This document shows positions 9,170 to 16,998 of a stretch of DNA of 34,902 nucleotides, piece by piece. Each line of letters begins with the position of its first letter. Position 1 is the stretch's first letter. The notes beneath the pieces were generated by a model. The model searched no databases and was not told where the DNA came from. It saw only the letters and a program-made list of their open reading frames with translations. The position numbers were made by a program, and so were the translations under genes. Origin of the DNA: Rhizorhabdus sp. (GTDB lineage: Bacteria > Pseudomonadota > Alphaproteobacteria > Sphingomonadales > Sphingomonadaceae); the NCBI RefSeq assembly GCF_018006725.1, contig NZ_JAGMXV010000022.1, forward strand, positions 1 to 34,902, in the 5' to 3' direction.

Positions 9170-9631
9170 TTGCGCTGCCCCTTCTGTTCGCATGAAGACA
9201 GCCAGGTGAAGGACAGCCGCCCCACCGACGATGGGGCGGCAATCCGGCGCAGGCGCCAATGCGAGGGCTGCGGCGCGCGCTTTACGACTTTCGAGCGCAT
9301 CCAGCTGCGCGAAATGACGGTGGTGAAGAGCGATGGCCGGCGCGAGCCGTTCGATCGTTCCAAGCTCGAACGCTCGATCGCTGTCGCCTGCCGCAAGCGG
9401 CCGGTCGATCCGGCGCGAATCGAACGCCTGGCGACGGCGATCCAGCGCCAGATCGAGACGACCGGCGACAGCGAAATCGCGGCTAATGCGGTCGGCGAAA
9501 TGGTGATGGACGGTCTGAAGGCGCTCGACAGCGTTGCCTATATCCGCTTCGCCAGCGTGTATAAGGACTTCACCGAAGCCAAGGATTTCGAGGATTTCGC
9601 CGGCGCCGTCAGCGAGGCAGGTCGCGAGTGA
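9170..9631 (+). CDS. nrdR: Transcriptional repressor of ribonucleotide reductase genes
   Basis: Nucleotide-sensing repressor that binds NrdR boxes at nrd promoters. The 153 residues comprise an N-terminal zinc ribbon (Cys3, Cys6, Cys31, Cys34: MRCPFC and CEGCGARF) with [12 protein letters not shown] and IRRRRQC, then an ATP-cone (about 49-139). The start is TTG at 9170, the base after the glyA stop, giving the invariant MRCPFC N-terminus; no ATG fits. Linkage to glyA is conserved in many alphaproteobacteria. The stop overlaps the GTG start of the next gene by four bases. Confidence 0.96.
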   Translation: MRCPFCSHEDSQVKDSRPTDDGAAIRRRRQCEGCGARFTTFERIQLREMTVVKSDGRREPFDRSKLERSIAVACRKRPVDPARIERLATAIQRQIETTGDSEIAANAVGEMVMDGLKALDSVAYIRFASVYKDFTEAKDFEDFAGAVSEAGRE

Positions 9632-10356
9632 GCGGCAGCAGCACCCCGCAACCCGCGATCGTCCTCGTCCGTCCCCAGCTCGGCGAGAATATCGGCAAGG
9701 CCGCCCGCGCCATGCTGAACTTCGGGCTGACCGACATGCGGCTCGTGTCGCCCCGCGACGGATGGCCCAATCCGCAGGCGGGCCCGGCGGCTTCGGGAGC
9801 AGACGTGGTGCTGGAAAGGGCGCGCGTCTATGACAGCGTGGCCGACGCCATTGCCGACTGTACCCATGTCTTCGCCACCACCGTGCGCAAACGCGGCGTG
9901 ACCAAGCCGGTGATGACCCCGGAAGAAGCTGCGGGCGCGATCCGCAGCGAACCGGGCCGCTCGGCGATCCTCTTCGGCGCCGAGCGCTCGGGCCTGGAAA
10001 CCGACGACGTCGCAATCGCGCGGACGATCCTGACCGTGCCGATCAATCCGGAGTTCGGCAGCCTCAATCTGGCGCAGGCGGTGATCCTGGTCGCCTATGA
10101 GTGGTCGAAGGGAGAAGCGCTGGTCTCGCCGACCGTAACCGATCTCGATCCGCCGGCCTCACAGGACGAGCTCGACGGACTGATCGGCCATCTCGACCGG
10201 ATGCTCGACGAATCGGGATATTTCTTCCCGCCCGACCGGGTACCGACAACCAAGCGCATGCTGCGTGGACTGCTCACCAAGCCAGCCTGGAATGCCCAGG
10301 AGGTGAGGACGATGCGGGGCGTTCTGACGGCGCTGGAAAGACCCCGTCCCCGTTAA
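9628..10356 (+). CDS. trmJ: SPOUT-family RNA 2'-O-methyltransferase, TrmJ type
   Basis: SAM-dependent methyltransferase with a deep trefoil knot, predicted to methylate the 2'-OH of nucleotide 32 in tRNA as E. coli TrmJ does. The 242-residue protein has SPOUT motif 1 ([20 protein letters not shown]), motif 2 ([16 protein letters not shown]) and motif 3 ([16 protein letters not shown]), followed by a C-terminal helical extension ([18 protein letters not shown]) typical of TrmJ rather than TrmL. It starts with GTG inside the nrdR stop (GTGA). Last gene of the operon; no clear terminator hairpin follows. The exact RNA target is inferred from the family. Confidence 0.88.
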   Translation: MSGSSTPQPAIVLVRPQLGENIGKAARAMLNFGLTDMRLVSPRDGWPNPQAGPAASGADVVLERARVYDSVADAIADCTHVFATTVRKRGVTKPVMTPEEAAGAIRSEPGRSAILFGAERSGLETDDVAIARTILTVPINPEFGSLNLAQAVILVAYEWSKGEALVSPTVTDLDPPASQDELDGLIGHLDRMLDESGYFFPPDRVPTTKRMLRGLLTKPAWNAQEVRTMRGVLTALERPRPR

Positions 10357-10405
10357 ATTCGGGAACTTACCGCCATTTGCACAGTTAACGTCGCGTCATA
10401 GCAAT

Positions 10406-10473
10406 TGTAAACTGGATGTAAACCCCTAAAAACTGCGGAATCTTGTGTTTACCAGTTGTACACTGTATATAAC
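10406..10473 (+). promoter_or_regulatory. AT-rich promoter region with repeated TGTAAAC elements
   Basis: Two direct copies of TGTAAAC (10406-10412 and 10417-10423) are 11 bp apart, one helical turn. A third copy of the core lies inverted as GTTTAC at 10447-10452. They are followed by TTGTGT (10443-10448), a 17-base spacer and TATATA (10466-10471) as a possible -35/-10 pair for the PEP-CTERM gene; TATAAC at 10468 is an alternative -10. The stretch is far more AT-rich than its surroundings. The regulator is unknown. Confidence 0.45.
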
Positions 10474-10509
10474 CTTATATGCGTACTGTGTATCGGGGGC
10501 CTTGGTTGG

Positions 10510-11379
10510 ATGCGTAACAAGCTCGTCGCGCTGCTTGCTGTGCTGGCTGCTTGCCTGTCGGCGGTCCAGGCCCATGCGGCCAACCTGCTGGTCAATGGCG
10601 GGTTCGAAACCACGTCCTTCTTCTACCTCGATGGCGGCGGCAACCCCATCTATCCCGGCACGTCCTGGGGCCCCTATTTCCCGGATCAGACGGTTCAGGG
10701 TTGGGACAATGCCGGCTACAACTTCATCTTCACGCCCGATCTGTCGGCTTCTGCATCTGGCAGCCCTACCACGCCAGCCTACCTGCAGCTTTGGGGCATG
10801 CCCGGCACCGGCGTGAACAACGGCATCACGGCAAGCCCGGTGGGCGGCAATTTCGTCGCCGCCGATGGCGCCTTCCTGAACGCACCGCTCTCTCAGACCG
10901 TCACCGGCCTTAATGTCGGTCAGCAATATGCAGTCAGCTTCTGGTGGGCGGCCGGCCAGCAATATGGCATTAACTTCAACGGCACCACCGCGAGCGGTTG
11001 GAACATCTGCTTCGGCACCTGCGCCTACACGACCAGCTATGACGCCAACGGCGACGGCTATGCGACCTTCACGGGCGTCGACAGCCAGATCGTCGGTACG
11101 GGCATGGTGGCGGTACCCGAACATGGCTTCGTGCCGTGGCGCTATGAATATCTGACGTTCACTGCGACGTCGTCGACGCAAACCCTGTCGCTGCTGGCCT
11201 ATGGCACCCCACTTGGCCAACCTCCCTTCGCGCTGATCGACGGCATCGGGCTCCATGCCGTTCCCGAGCCGACCACCTGGGCGATGATGCTGGTGGGCTT
11301 CGGCCTGATCGGTGGCGTCATGCGCGGCCGCCGTCAGTCGCTGCTTCGCCAGAATCCGGCAAACGCACAGATGATCTGA
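10510..11379 (+). CDS. Secreted protein with PEPxxWA-CTERM sorting signal
   Basis: A 289-residue exported protein, probably handled by an exosortase outside this window. Signal peptide: MRNKLVALLAVLAACLSA with a likely cut after VQAHA. The mature part starts NLLVNGGFETTSF, typical of beta-sandwich carbohydrate-binding-like domains, and is rich in Gly, Thr, Tyr and Asn. The C-terminus holds the tripartite sorting signal: VPEPTTWAMM, a hydrophobic helix (LVGFGLIGGVM) and a basic end (RGRR). The PEPxxWA variant is characteristic of sphingomonads. ATG 10510 is used since it begins the signal peptide; 10456 would add 18 residues inside the promoter region. Four cysteines may form disulfides. Such proteins often go with exopolysaccharide or biofilm matrix, but none of that machinery is next to it. 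Confidence 0.9.
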   Translation: MRNKLVALLAVLAACLSAVQAHAANLLVNGGFETTSFFYLDGGGNPIYPGTSWGPYFPDQTVQGWDNAGYNFIFTPDLSASASGSPTTPAYLQLWGMPGTGVNNGITASPVGGNFVAADGAFLNAPLSQTVTGLNVGQQYAVSFWWAAGQQYGINFNGTTASGWNICFGTCAYTTSYDANGDGYATFTGVDSQIVGTGMVAVPEHGFVPWRYEYLTFTATSSTQTLSLLAYGTPLGQPPFALIDGIGLHAVPEPTTWAMMLVGFGLIGGVMRGRRQSLLRQNPANAQMI

Positions 11380-11449
11380 CAGGCCCTCCCTGTCGCTCCC
11401 CGGTCCTTGGGTCGGGTGACGCGTGCAGCGTGAAAGGCTATAATAAGGC

Positions 11450-12289
11450 ATGACGCCCGATCTCGAGCATTTCCTCCGGACCGCACTCAGCCTGTTCGTC
11501 TGGCTTGCCCTGCTGATCGCGATCTTCGTGCCGCTCGAACGGCTTGCCGGGCGCCAGCGCCAATCCATTCTCCGCCCGCACATATTCGCCGATCTCGGCT
11601 ATTTCTTCATGACGGGTCTCATCCCGACCCTGGTTCTGGCCATGCCGATGGCTGTGATCGGAGCAACCGGGCGGGCGCTCGTTCCAGAAAGCTATACGCT
11701 TTGGATCATCGCCCTGCCCATCTGGATCCAGATCCTGGTGGCACTCGCGATCGGTGAGTTCGGATTTTACTGGGGTCACCGCCTGATGCATGAAATCCCG
11801 TGGCTCTGGCGATTCCACGCGACCCATCATGAACCGCAGCGGATGGACTGGCTCATCAACACCCGCGCCCACCCGGTCGACATCGTCTTCACCCGGATGT
11901 TCGGGCTGACCCTCGTCAACATCGCGGGGTTCGGCTCACCCGGCGCGGGCTCGGGCAGTCTGGTACCGGTGATAGTGCTGATTATCGGCACCTTCTGGGG
12001 ATTCTTCATCCACGCCAATCTGAACATCAGCCTGCCCTGGTTCGAGCAGTTGCTGTCGACGCCCCGCTTCCACCACTGGCATCATTCGCGGGACGAGCAG
12101 GTGAATCGCAATTATGCCTCGGTGCTGCCGATCTACGACCGGCTGTTCGGGACGCTGCACCTGCCCGCCAAGGCGTGGCCGCCCAGCTATGGAATAGCAC
12201 CGCAGAACCGTCCGGAGGTTCTGCTCGATCCGGACAGGCAGCTACCATTGCCGGCCGACGCCCCACCCGAAGCGAACAGGCCTGTCTGA
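11450..12289 (+). CDS. Fatty acid hydroxylase / sterol desaturase family membrane protein
   Basis: Membrane-bound di-iron oxygenase family protein of 279 residues with four or five membrane segments. The His clusters expected for the di-iron site are all present: HRLMH (110-114), HATHH (123-127), His188 in HANLN, and HHWHH (208-212). GEFGFYWGHRLMHE and RFHATHHEPQ are classic. Bacterial members hydroxylate or desaturate lipid chains, carotenoids or hopanoids; the substrate here is unknown. The ATG at 11450 follows a 70-base gap after the PEP-CTERM gene that contains only a weak hairpin. The stop codon nearly touches the stop of the convergent chorismate mutase gene. Confidence 0.9.
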   Translation: MTPDLEHFLRTALSLFVWLALLIAIFVPLERLAGRQRQSILRPHIFADLGYFFMTGLIPTLVLAMPMAVIGATGRALVPESYTLWIIALPIWIQILVALAIGEFGFYWGHRLMHEIPWLWRFHATHHEPQRMDWLINTRAHPVDIVFTRMFGLTLVNIAGFGSPGAGSGSLVPVIVLIIGTFWGFFIHANLNISLPWFEQLLSTPRFHHWHHSRDEQVNRNYASVLPIYDRLFGTLHLPAKAWPPSYGIAPQNRPEVLLDPDRQLPLPADAPPEANRPV

Positions 12290-12291
12290 GA

Positions 12292-12618
12292 TCAGTCCTT
12301 GCGGAGTTCGTCGAACCGATCGAACTCGTGCGCGATCGATCCTTCGACCAGCATGTCGTACAGGCGATAGGCCAATTTGGGCGGAAAGCCGCGATCGTCT
12401 GCGACCTTGACCGCATGGGCGATGACCTGCGCCTTGCGGACCTCATCGCGCACGGCGCCGCGATCTGGCTTAATCCGGGCAGCCGCCTCGATATAGCGCA
12501 TCCGTTCGGCCAGCAGGCTCACGATCAGCGTGTCGAGACTGTCTATGGCGGCCCGCACCTCGCGCATGTCGGTGCATTCGGCGGCGGGCACAATCGTCTT
12601 CTCAGCGGGCTCTGTCAT
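12292..12618 (-). CDS. Chorismate mutase, AroQ class, monofunctional
   Basis: Rearranges chorismate to prephenate, the branch point to Phe and Tyr. The 108-residue protein is all helical, with MREVRAAIDSLDTLIVSLLAER in helix 1 (the catalytic Arg and the invariant ID..D), then RYIEAAARIKPDR, AVRDEVRKAQVIAHAV and a final helix. The length fits stand-alone AroQ; related isochorismate-pyruvate lyases (PchB) have the same fold, but no siderophore genes are near. ATG 12618 is used because the upstream extension is low-complexity and antisense-like. It is convergent with the hydroxylase gene, with two bases between stops and no hairpin. Confidence 0.88.
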   Translation of the reverse strand: MTEPAEKTIVPAAECTDMREVRAAIDSLDTLIVSLLAERMRYIEAAARIKPDRGAVRDEVRKAQVIAHAVKVADDRGFPPKLAYRLYDMLVEGSIAHEFDRFDELRKD

Positions 12619-12721
12619 GAGCGCGCCCTTAGACCATAATGGAGCGCGGTTGAACCGCCCTATGGGGCTTTTCTGAGGACGAGGGCCGGGTCGCCTGCTA
12701 GGAGGCGCCCGGGGGGACGAG

Positions 12722-14245
12722 ATGACCGGATCGTACAACTGGAAAGCTCTGGCAAGGCATCCGCTTGCGCTCATCTGCCTCATTACCTTCCTGCTACGGC
12801 TGGCAAGCGCCTGTCTGCTGCCCAACATCACCCACCCCGACGAGACGTTCCAATATGGCGAGCAGGCCTATCGCGCCGTCACCGGGCAGGGTCTCGTGCC
12901 GTGGGAATATGCGGTCGGCGCGCGCAGCTGGCTGCTGGCGGGAATGCAGATTCCAGTGGTCGCTGCGGCTAGACTGTTTGCCGACGATCCGACACTGCTG
13001 CGCCTTGCGCTGTCGACGGCGATGTCGCTGTTCGCGCTGACCAGCGTGTGGGCATCCTATCGCATCGGCCGCGATCTCGGAGGCAACCGCGAAGCCGCGA
13101 TCCTGTCGGCCTTGCTGGCAGCTTTCTGGTGCGAGTTCGTCTATTTTTCGACGCACTTTCTGGCAGACACCGTCTCCGCTGCCTTTCTCCTGCTCGGCGT
13201 GGCCTTCGCAGTCGGCTGGCGCCGCGCGCTCGAGCGGCCCGATCCGCGGCGAGCGTCGCATCGACTTCTTGCAGCAGGTCTCATGCTCGGCTTCGCAGTC
13301 GCCTTTCGGCCGCAACTGGGCCCGGCGGCGATCATCCTGGGACTTTGGACCGTCGGAGTCCGCCCAACGGCCCGCTGGCTGTGGCTGCTCATGGGGGGGC
13401 TGGTTCCGATCCTAGCGATGGGCGCGGTCGACTGGATCAGCTGGGGCAGCCCCTTCCATTCGGTGTTCACCTATATTCACGCCAATTCCGGCGGCATCGC
13501 CAATATCTTCGGGGTCGAGCCAGGCCATTATTATCTCGCGCGCGAACTCGCCGTCTGGGGTGTGGCGACACCCCTGATCGTCGGCACCGCCATCCTCGGC
13601 GCGCGCCGGGCCGCCATATTGGCGATTCTGAGCCTGACGATCTTCGTCACCTTCTCAACCGTACCGCATAAGGAATGGCGCTTCGTCTATCCGGCATTGC
13701 CGCCACTCTTCTGCCTCTGCGCGATCGGCTCGGCGGAGGCGCTGGCCATTGCGAAAAGGCGGCTGCCCAAGATGAACGGGGGTGCGATCCTCGGGACCGT
13801 CATCCTCGCCTGGCTGGCGCTGTCCCTGCTGAGCGGCGTGCGCGGCGCGATGCGGCCGGTGTGGCTGCAAGGCTCCGAAAGCATCCTGGCACTGGAGCAG
13901 ACGAGCCGCGATCCGCAAGCCTGTGGCCTGGGGGTCGAGCCGCCCGACCGCTGGATGCGGACCGGCCTGTCCCGTCTGCGCTCCTACATCGGCCTCTATC
14001 CCGCCCGCAGCGGCAAGGATGGCCTCTACAACTATGCCATAAGCTTCGAAGCCTCGCGCAGCCGGTTCGCGCGGGGTGACGCCGGCTTCGTCGAGGTGGG
14101 TTGCTACCGCGCCGACACCTGCCTCTATCGCCGCCCAGGCGAATGCACCGGGAAGGGTACCCCGCTGCGCGCCGATCCGGAGCCGGCGGTCCGCAACATG
14201 CTCGACCGCCTTGGCCTGCACGCCATCGACAGACCCGCCCGCTGA
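12722..14245 (+). CDS. GT22-type membrane glycosyltransferase (GPI-mannosyltransferase-like)
   Basis: Polytopic enzyme of 507 residues that would transfer a sugar from a polyprenyl-phosphate donor on the periplasmic side of the inner membrane. The first membrane segment is followed by NITHPDETFQYGEQAY: HPDE (38-41) with FQ is the signature of family GT22, which includes the eukaryotic ALG9/PIG-B mannosyltransferases. The second family motif, TVPHKEWRFVYPALP, is about two thirds along. There are 8-10 membrane helices up to about residue 375, then a soluble periplasmic tail with four cysteines (for example GCYRADTCLYRR). GGGGGACGAG precedes the ATG. Substrate unknown; the gene 3' of rpsD is another envelope-modifying enzyme. 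Confidence 0.82.
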   Translation: MTGSYNWKALARHPLALICLITFLLRLASACLLPNITHPDETFQYGEQAYRAVTGQGLVPWEYAVGARSWLLAGMQIPVVAAARLFADDPTLLRLALSTAMSLFALTSVWASYRIGRDLGGNREAAILSALLAAFWCEFVYFSTHFLADTVSAAFLLLGVAFAVGWRRALERPDPRRASHRLLAAGLMLGFAVAFRPQLGPAAIILGLWTVGVRPTARWLWLLMGGLVPILAMGAVDWISWGSPFHSVFTYIHANSGGIANIFGVEPGHYYLARELAVWGVATPLIVGTAILGARRAAILAILSLTIFVTFSTVPHKEWRFVYPALPPLFCLCAIGSAEALAIAKRRLPKMNGGAILGTVILAWLALSLLSGVRGAMRPVWLQGSESILALEQTSRDPQACGLGVEPPDRWMRTGLSRLRSYIGLYPARSGKDGLYNYAISFEASRSRFARGDAGFVEVGCYRADTCLYRRPGECTGKGTPLRADPEPAVRNMLDRLGLHAIDRPAR

Positions 14246-14260
14246 CGGACCAGCGCGTGC

Positions 14261-14289
14261 TTGACTCGCGGGACCCACCACGTCATAGG
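14261..14289 (+). promoter_or_regulatory. Candidate rpsD promoter
   Basis: TTGACT, a 17-base spacer and CATAGG form a plausible -35/-10 pair of the kind seen before ribosomal genes in alphaproteobacteria. It would give an rpsD leader of roughly 130 bases, long enough for autogenous control by S4, although no specific structure was confirmed. Confidence 0.45.
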
Positions 14290-14426
14290 CGCGCCTTCGC
14301 AATTGGCTCCGCACCCCGGTGAAGCGGTAGCCCCGATGTCCGCACGGGCAAAGGCGCGAGGACCGGGATCGACCCTGCCCCGCTTGGTGGGCGCAGGTAA
14401 CGTAAAAGCAATTGAAGGACGACATC

Positions 14427-15041
14427 ATGTCGAAGCGCAACAGCGCCAAGTACAAGCTCGACCGCCGGATGGGCGAAAACATCTGGGGTCGCCCGAAGAG
14501 CCCGGTCAACAAGCGTGAATATGGCCCCGGCCAGCACGGTCAGCGCCGTAAGGGCAAGCTTTCCGACTACGGCATCCAGCTCAAGGCGAAGCAGAAGCTC
14601 AAGGGCTATTACGGCGACGTCACCGAGAAGCAGTTCAAGAAGAACTACACCGAAGCGTCGCGCATGAAGGGCGACACCTCGCAGAACCTGATCGGCCTGC
14701 TCGAGCGCCGCCTCGACGCGGTTGTCTATCGCGCCAAGTTCGCGCCGACCATCTTCGCCGCACGCCAGCTGGTCAGCCACGGCCACATCCGCGTCAACGG
14801 CGTGAAGTGCAACATCGCCTCGCGTCAGGTGAAGCCGGGCGACGAAATCTCGCTGGGCAGCAAGGCGCAGGAAATGGCGCTGGTTCTCGAGGCACAGGGC
14901 CTCTCCGAGCGCGACATTCCCGAATATATCGCTCAGGACGGTGGCGCGAAGGTTACCTTCGTCCGCGTTCCGACGCTCGACGAGGTGCCTTACCCCGTCA
15001 AGATGGAGCCGAATCTGGTCGTCGAGTTCTACTCGCGCTGA
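14427..15041 (+). CDS. rpsD: 30S ribosomal protein S4
   Basis: Primary 16S rRNA-binding protein that nucleates assembly of the small-subunit body. The 204 residues start [20 protein letters not shown] and carry the S4 RNA-binding domain (about 94-155; [29 protein letters not shown]) and a typical C-terminus ending VVEFYSR. GAAGGA lies eight bases before the ATG; an upstream in-frame TTG at 14412 is not used. Codon use is strongly biased to highly expressed codons. It is a stand-alone gene here, with its own candidate promoter and a strong terminator, rather than part of an alpha operon. Confidence 0.98.
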   Translation: MSKRNSAKYKLDRRMGENIWGRPKSPVNKREYGPGQHGQRRKGKLSDYGIQLKAKQKLKGYYGDVTEKQFKKNYTEASRMKGDTSQNLIGLLERRLDAVVYRAKFAPTIFAARQLVSHGHIRVNGVKCNIASRQVKPGDEISLGSKAQEMALVLEAQGLSERDIPEYIAQDGGAKVTFVRVPTLDEVPYPVKMEPNLVVEFYSR

Positions 15042-15065
15042 TCCGGACATCATTGCAGACACGGG

Positions 15066-15099
15066 AAAGGGCGGCCTTCGGGTCGCCCTTTTCTTTTGT
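15066..15099 (+). terminator. Intrinsic terminator of rpsD
   Basis: An 11-bp stem (AAAGGGCGGCC paired with GGTCGCCCTTT, one G-U pair) closes a TTCG tetraloop at 15066-15091 and is followed by TCTTTT. It lies 24 bases after the rpsD stop. Confidence 0.95.
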
Positions 15100-15108
15100 C
15101 ATCGTCAG

Positions 15109-15137
15109 TTGACAAGCCCCACCTGCGCGATGATCAC
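15109..15137 (+). promoter_or_regulatory. Possible promoter of the acyltransferase gene
   Basis: A perfect -35 TTGACA (15109-15114) lies just past the rpsD terminator. Seventeen bases on there is only a poor -10 (GATCAC). The position, between terminator and gene, supports it; the -10 does not. Confidence 0.3.
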
Positions 15138-15200
15138 CCCCGCGTTGCATGGCGACGGGCGATCCAGCCCGCCCTTGCCGCATCTTGGGGGGAGTGGCTT

Positions 15201-16259
15201 TTGGACAAGACGCGCCAGCCGAACAATATCGGCTTCCTGCGCCTCGTCTTTGCGAGTGGGGTGATCCTCACCCATGCGCATGAGCAATGGGGCCAGGCTC
15301 CTGCCGGGCGCGACCTGCTCCAGACGATGACTGGCAATGGCCTGACGGTGGCCGCCCTGTGCGTCGACGCCTTCTTCCTTATCAGCGGCTATCTGATCGT
15401 GCAGTCGATGCACCATTCGCGTGACATCGGAAGCTATTTCGTCAAGCGCGTGCTGCGCATCTTTCCCGGCTTTCTGGTTGCCTTCCTGCTCAGTGCGCTG
15501 CTCGTCCCCCTGCTCTACGGTCTAGCGCCCGACCTGGGTCAGATCTGGCGCATCGCGATCCTGCAGCGGCCGGAACCCTTTGCGATCGGCGCGACCATCG
15601 TCGAGCCGAACTCGCCGATGTGGACGATCTCCTATGAGTTTCGCTGCTATGTGCTGGTGGCTCTGCTCGCGGCGTTCGGACAGCTGGAACGGCGGACGAT
15701 GCTGCTCAAGGCCACCGCCATCGTCTTCGCGTTGTTCTGCTTTTGCAACATCCCGGCCGTCTATTGGCGCGTCGAGCAGTTTCGCTTCCTTCCGCTCGTC
15801 GATATGACGCTCGGGGCGCCCTACCCCGCGCTGCGCTTCCTGTCTGTCTTCGGATTCGGCGGCTGCGCCTATCTCTACCGCGCCGAGCTCGAGGGACTGA
15901 CCGGCCGCCTCGCCGCAGTGGCCGGTGCTCTGGCGCTAACCGCCCTCTTCTACCGCCCGATCGCGCAGCCGGCCGCAATGCTCGCCGGCGGCCTGCTGCT
16001 CTACTGGGTCGTATTCCGCGCCAATTTTGGGCCGCTTCAGCGCATCAACGACCGGTTCGACATCAGTTACGGCACCTATCTCTACGGCTATCCGCTCGGC
16101 ATCGTGTGGAGCTTCGCGGCCCTGCCCTTTCCGATTTACGTCGGGGCGACTCTGCTGTCCGCCTGGGCCATGGGTGCGTTGAGCTGGATGCTCATCGAGC
16201 GCCCCGCCCAACGCTGGAAAAGCCGCCTGGACGGCAAGGCCCCCGCTCTGCCCGCCTGA
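15201..16259 (+). CDS. Acyltransferase-3 family membrane protein (OafA/YrhL type)
   Basis: Integral-membrane O-acyltransferase that modifies a surface polysaccharide or other glycan with acetyl or a similar group. The 352-residue protein has about ten membrane helices and family hallmarks: NNIGFLRLVFASGVILTHAH (early Arg and His), GLTVAALCVDAFFLISGYLI, FVKRVLRIFPGF, and NSPMWTISYEFRCY. The TTG at 15201 is chosen because a very strong GGGGGGAG lies seven bases upstream and the protein then begins MDKTRQPNNIGFLRL, as expected for the family; a start at 15096 would lie in the rpsD terminator. No SGNH domain is attached. The substrate is not known. Confidence 0.86.
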   Translation: MDKTRQPNNIGFLRLVFASGVILTHAHEQWGQAPAGRDLLQTMTGNGLTVAALCVDAFFLISGYLIVQSMHHSRDIGSYFVKRVLRIFPGFLVAFLLSALLVPLLYGLAPDLGQIWRIAILQRPEPFAIGATIVEPNSPMWTISYEFRCYVLVALLAAFGQLERRTMLLKATAIVFALFCFCNIPAVYWRVEQFRFLPLVDMTLGAPYPALRFLSVFGFGGCAYLYRAELEGLTGRLAAVAGALALTALFYRPIAQPAAMLAGGLLLYWVVFRANFGPLQRINDRFDISYGTYLYGYPLGIVWSFAALPFPIYVGATLLSAWAMGALSWMLIERPAQRWKSRLDGKAPALPA

Positions 16260-16266
16260 CTGCCGT

Positions 16267-16914
16267 TCAGGCAGGCACCGGGCTGTAGAGTTGCATGAAG
16301 GTCGCCATCGTCCTGTCGGCGTCCGCCGCGATCATCGCGGGCGAAGCTTCCTCCATCAGCCCCAGCATCATCTGCTGGTGGCAGCCCGCCATATTGAGCA
16401 CAACGATGAAGTGCGCCGCGCTCTCCGGATCGCCCGCGCGCAGACGTCCGCGCTCCATCATCGAGCGCAGGAAATCGGCGAGCACCCTTTCGGTCGCACG
16501 CGGCGCGCGTTCGTAGAAGATACGGCCAATCTCCGGAAAGCGACCGCATTCGGCCATGACCAACCGGTGAAGCGCGATCGCGTCGGGTGCCGTCACCCGT
16601 TCGATGAACCCCTGGCAGAAGTTGCGCAGGCTCTGCTCCGCATCGCCACACGGATCGAGCAGCAGCAACAGCTTCTGCCGGAACTCGCTCGTCGCCTTTT
16701 CCAGACCCGCCTCGAACAAGGCTTCCTTGGATGGGAAATAGCTCCAGAGCGTCGCTTTCGATCCGCCGATCTCGGCGGCGATGGCTGACATGCTGGCAGC
16801 GGCGTAGCCATGTTCGAGAAAGAAGCGCATGGCGACTTCGATGATCGCCTCGCGCCGATCCTGCCGGCGCGCCTCACGGCGGCTCAGCGGTGCCTTCTCC
16901 TCTGTCATTTTCAT
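16267..16914 (-). CDS. TetR/AcrR family regulator of the adjacent efflux operon
   Basis: Ligand-responsive repressor, 215 residues. The N-terminal helix-turn-helix (about 20-67) is typical: REAIIEVAMRFFLEHGYAAASM, SAIAAEIGGSKATLWSYFPSKEALF. The C-terminal ligand domain (about 80-205) resembles the AefR-like group (RLVMAECGRFPEIGRIFYERAP). It is divergent from the pump operon; two matching palindromes in the 84-base gap are its likely operators. A TTGTCA-N16-TATAGT promoter has its -10 inside the first palindrome, so autorepression is expected. Transcription would begin at or very near the ATG at 16914, so the message may be leaderless; a second ATG at 16908 is an alternative. Confidence 0.92.
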   Translation of the reverse strand: MKMTEEKAPLSRREARRQDRREAIIEVAMRFFLEHGYAAASMSAIAAEIGGSKATLWSYFPSKEALFEAGLEKATSEFRQKLLLLLDPCGDAEQSLRNFCQGFIERVTAPDAIALHRLVMAECGRFPEIGRIFYERAPRATERVLADFLRSMMERGRLRAGDPESAAHFIVVLNMAGCHQQMMLGLMEEASPAMIAADADRTMATFMQLYSPVPA

Positions 16915-16931
16915 TACCGTACTATACGGTA
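16915..16931. promoter_or_regulatory. TetR operator 1
   Basis: TACCGTA-CTA-TACGGTA is a perfect 7-3-7 inverted repeat directly upstream of the tetR-type start codon. It contains TATAGT, the likely -10 of that gene on the minus strand. Confidence 0.8.
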
Positions 16932-16948
16932 CAGATTTTTATTGACAA
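16921..16948 (-). promoter_or_regulatory. Promoter of the TetR gene
   Basis: On the minus strand TTGTCA (16948-16943), a 16-base spacer and TATAGT (16926-16921) each match the sigma-70 consensus at five of six positions. On the plus strand a perfect TTGACA (16942-16947) overlaps the same -35 bases and may serve the pump operon, although no good plus-strand -10 was seen. Confidence 0.6.
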
Positions 16949-16977
16949 GGCCCTTGGTCGAGCGCAGAGCGAAACAA

Positions 16978-16994
16978 TACGACACAGTACGGTT
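16978..16994. promoter_or_regulatory. TetR operator 2, at the pump operon start
   Basis: TACGACA-CAG-TACGGTT repeats operator 1 with a degenerate left half (5 of 7) and a near-perfect right half (6 of 7), with the same three-base spacer. Its centre is 63 bp from operator 1, about six helical turns. It ends four bases before the ATG of the outer-membrane gene, where the ribosome site would be. Confidence 0.68.
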
Positions 16995-16998
16995 TTCT

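Noticed and set aside
7541-10015. An 824-codon open frame on the minus strand
   Set aside because: It lies antisense to rpiB, glyA, nrdR and trmJ, all with clear family motifs, and its product is Arg/Ala/Gly-rich low complexity. It is a by-product of high G+C third positions.
10357-10509. Sigma-54 promoter before the PEP-CTERM gene, as known for some exosortase-linked genes
   Set aside because: No GG-N10-GC element with the TGGCAC/TTGCA context was found; a sigma-70-like pair fits better.
11380-11449. Possible terminator after the PEP-CTERM gene
   Set aside because: ACAGG/CCTGT gives only a 5-bp stem and no T-run follows.
14290-14426. S4-binding pseudoknot or riboswitch in the rpsD leader
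   Set aside because: The leader is long enough, but I could not fold a convincing conserved structure by eye.
15096-15200. Longer N-terminus of the acyltransferase
   Set aside because: It would start inside the rpsD terminator and lacks a ribosome site, whereas TTG 15201 has GGGGGGAG at the right distance and gives the family N-terminus.
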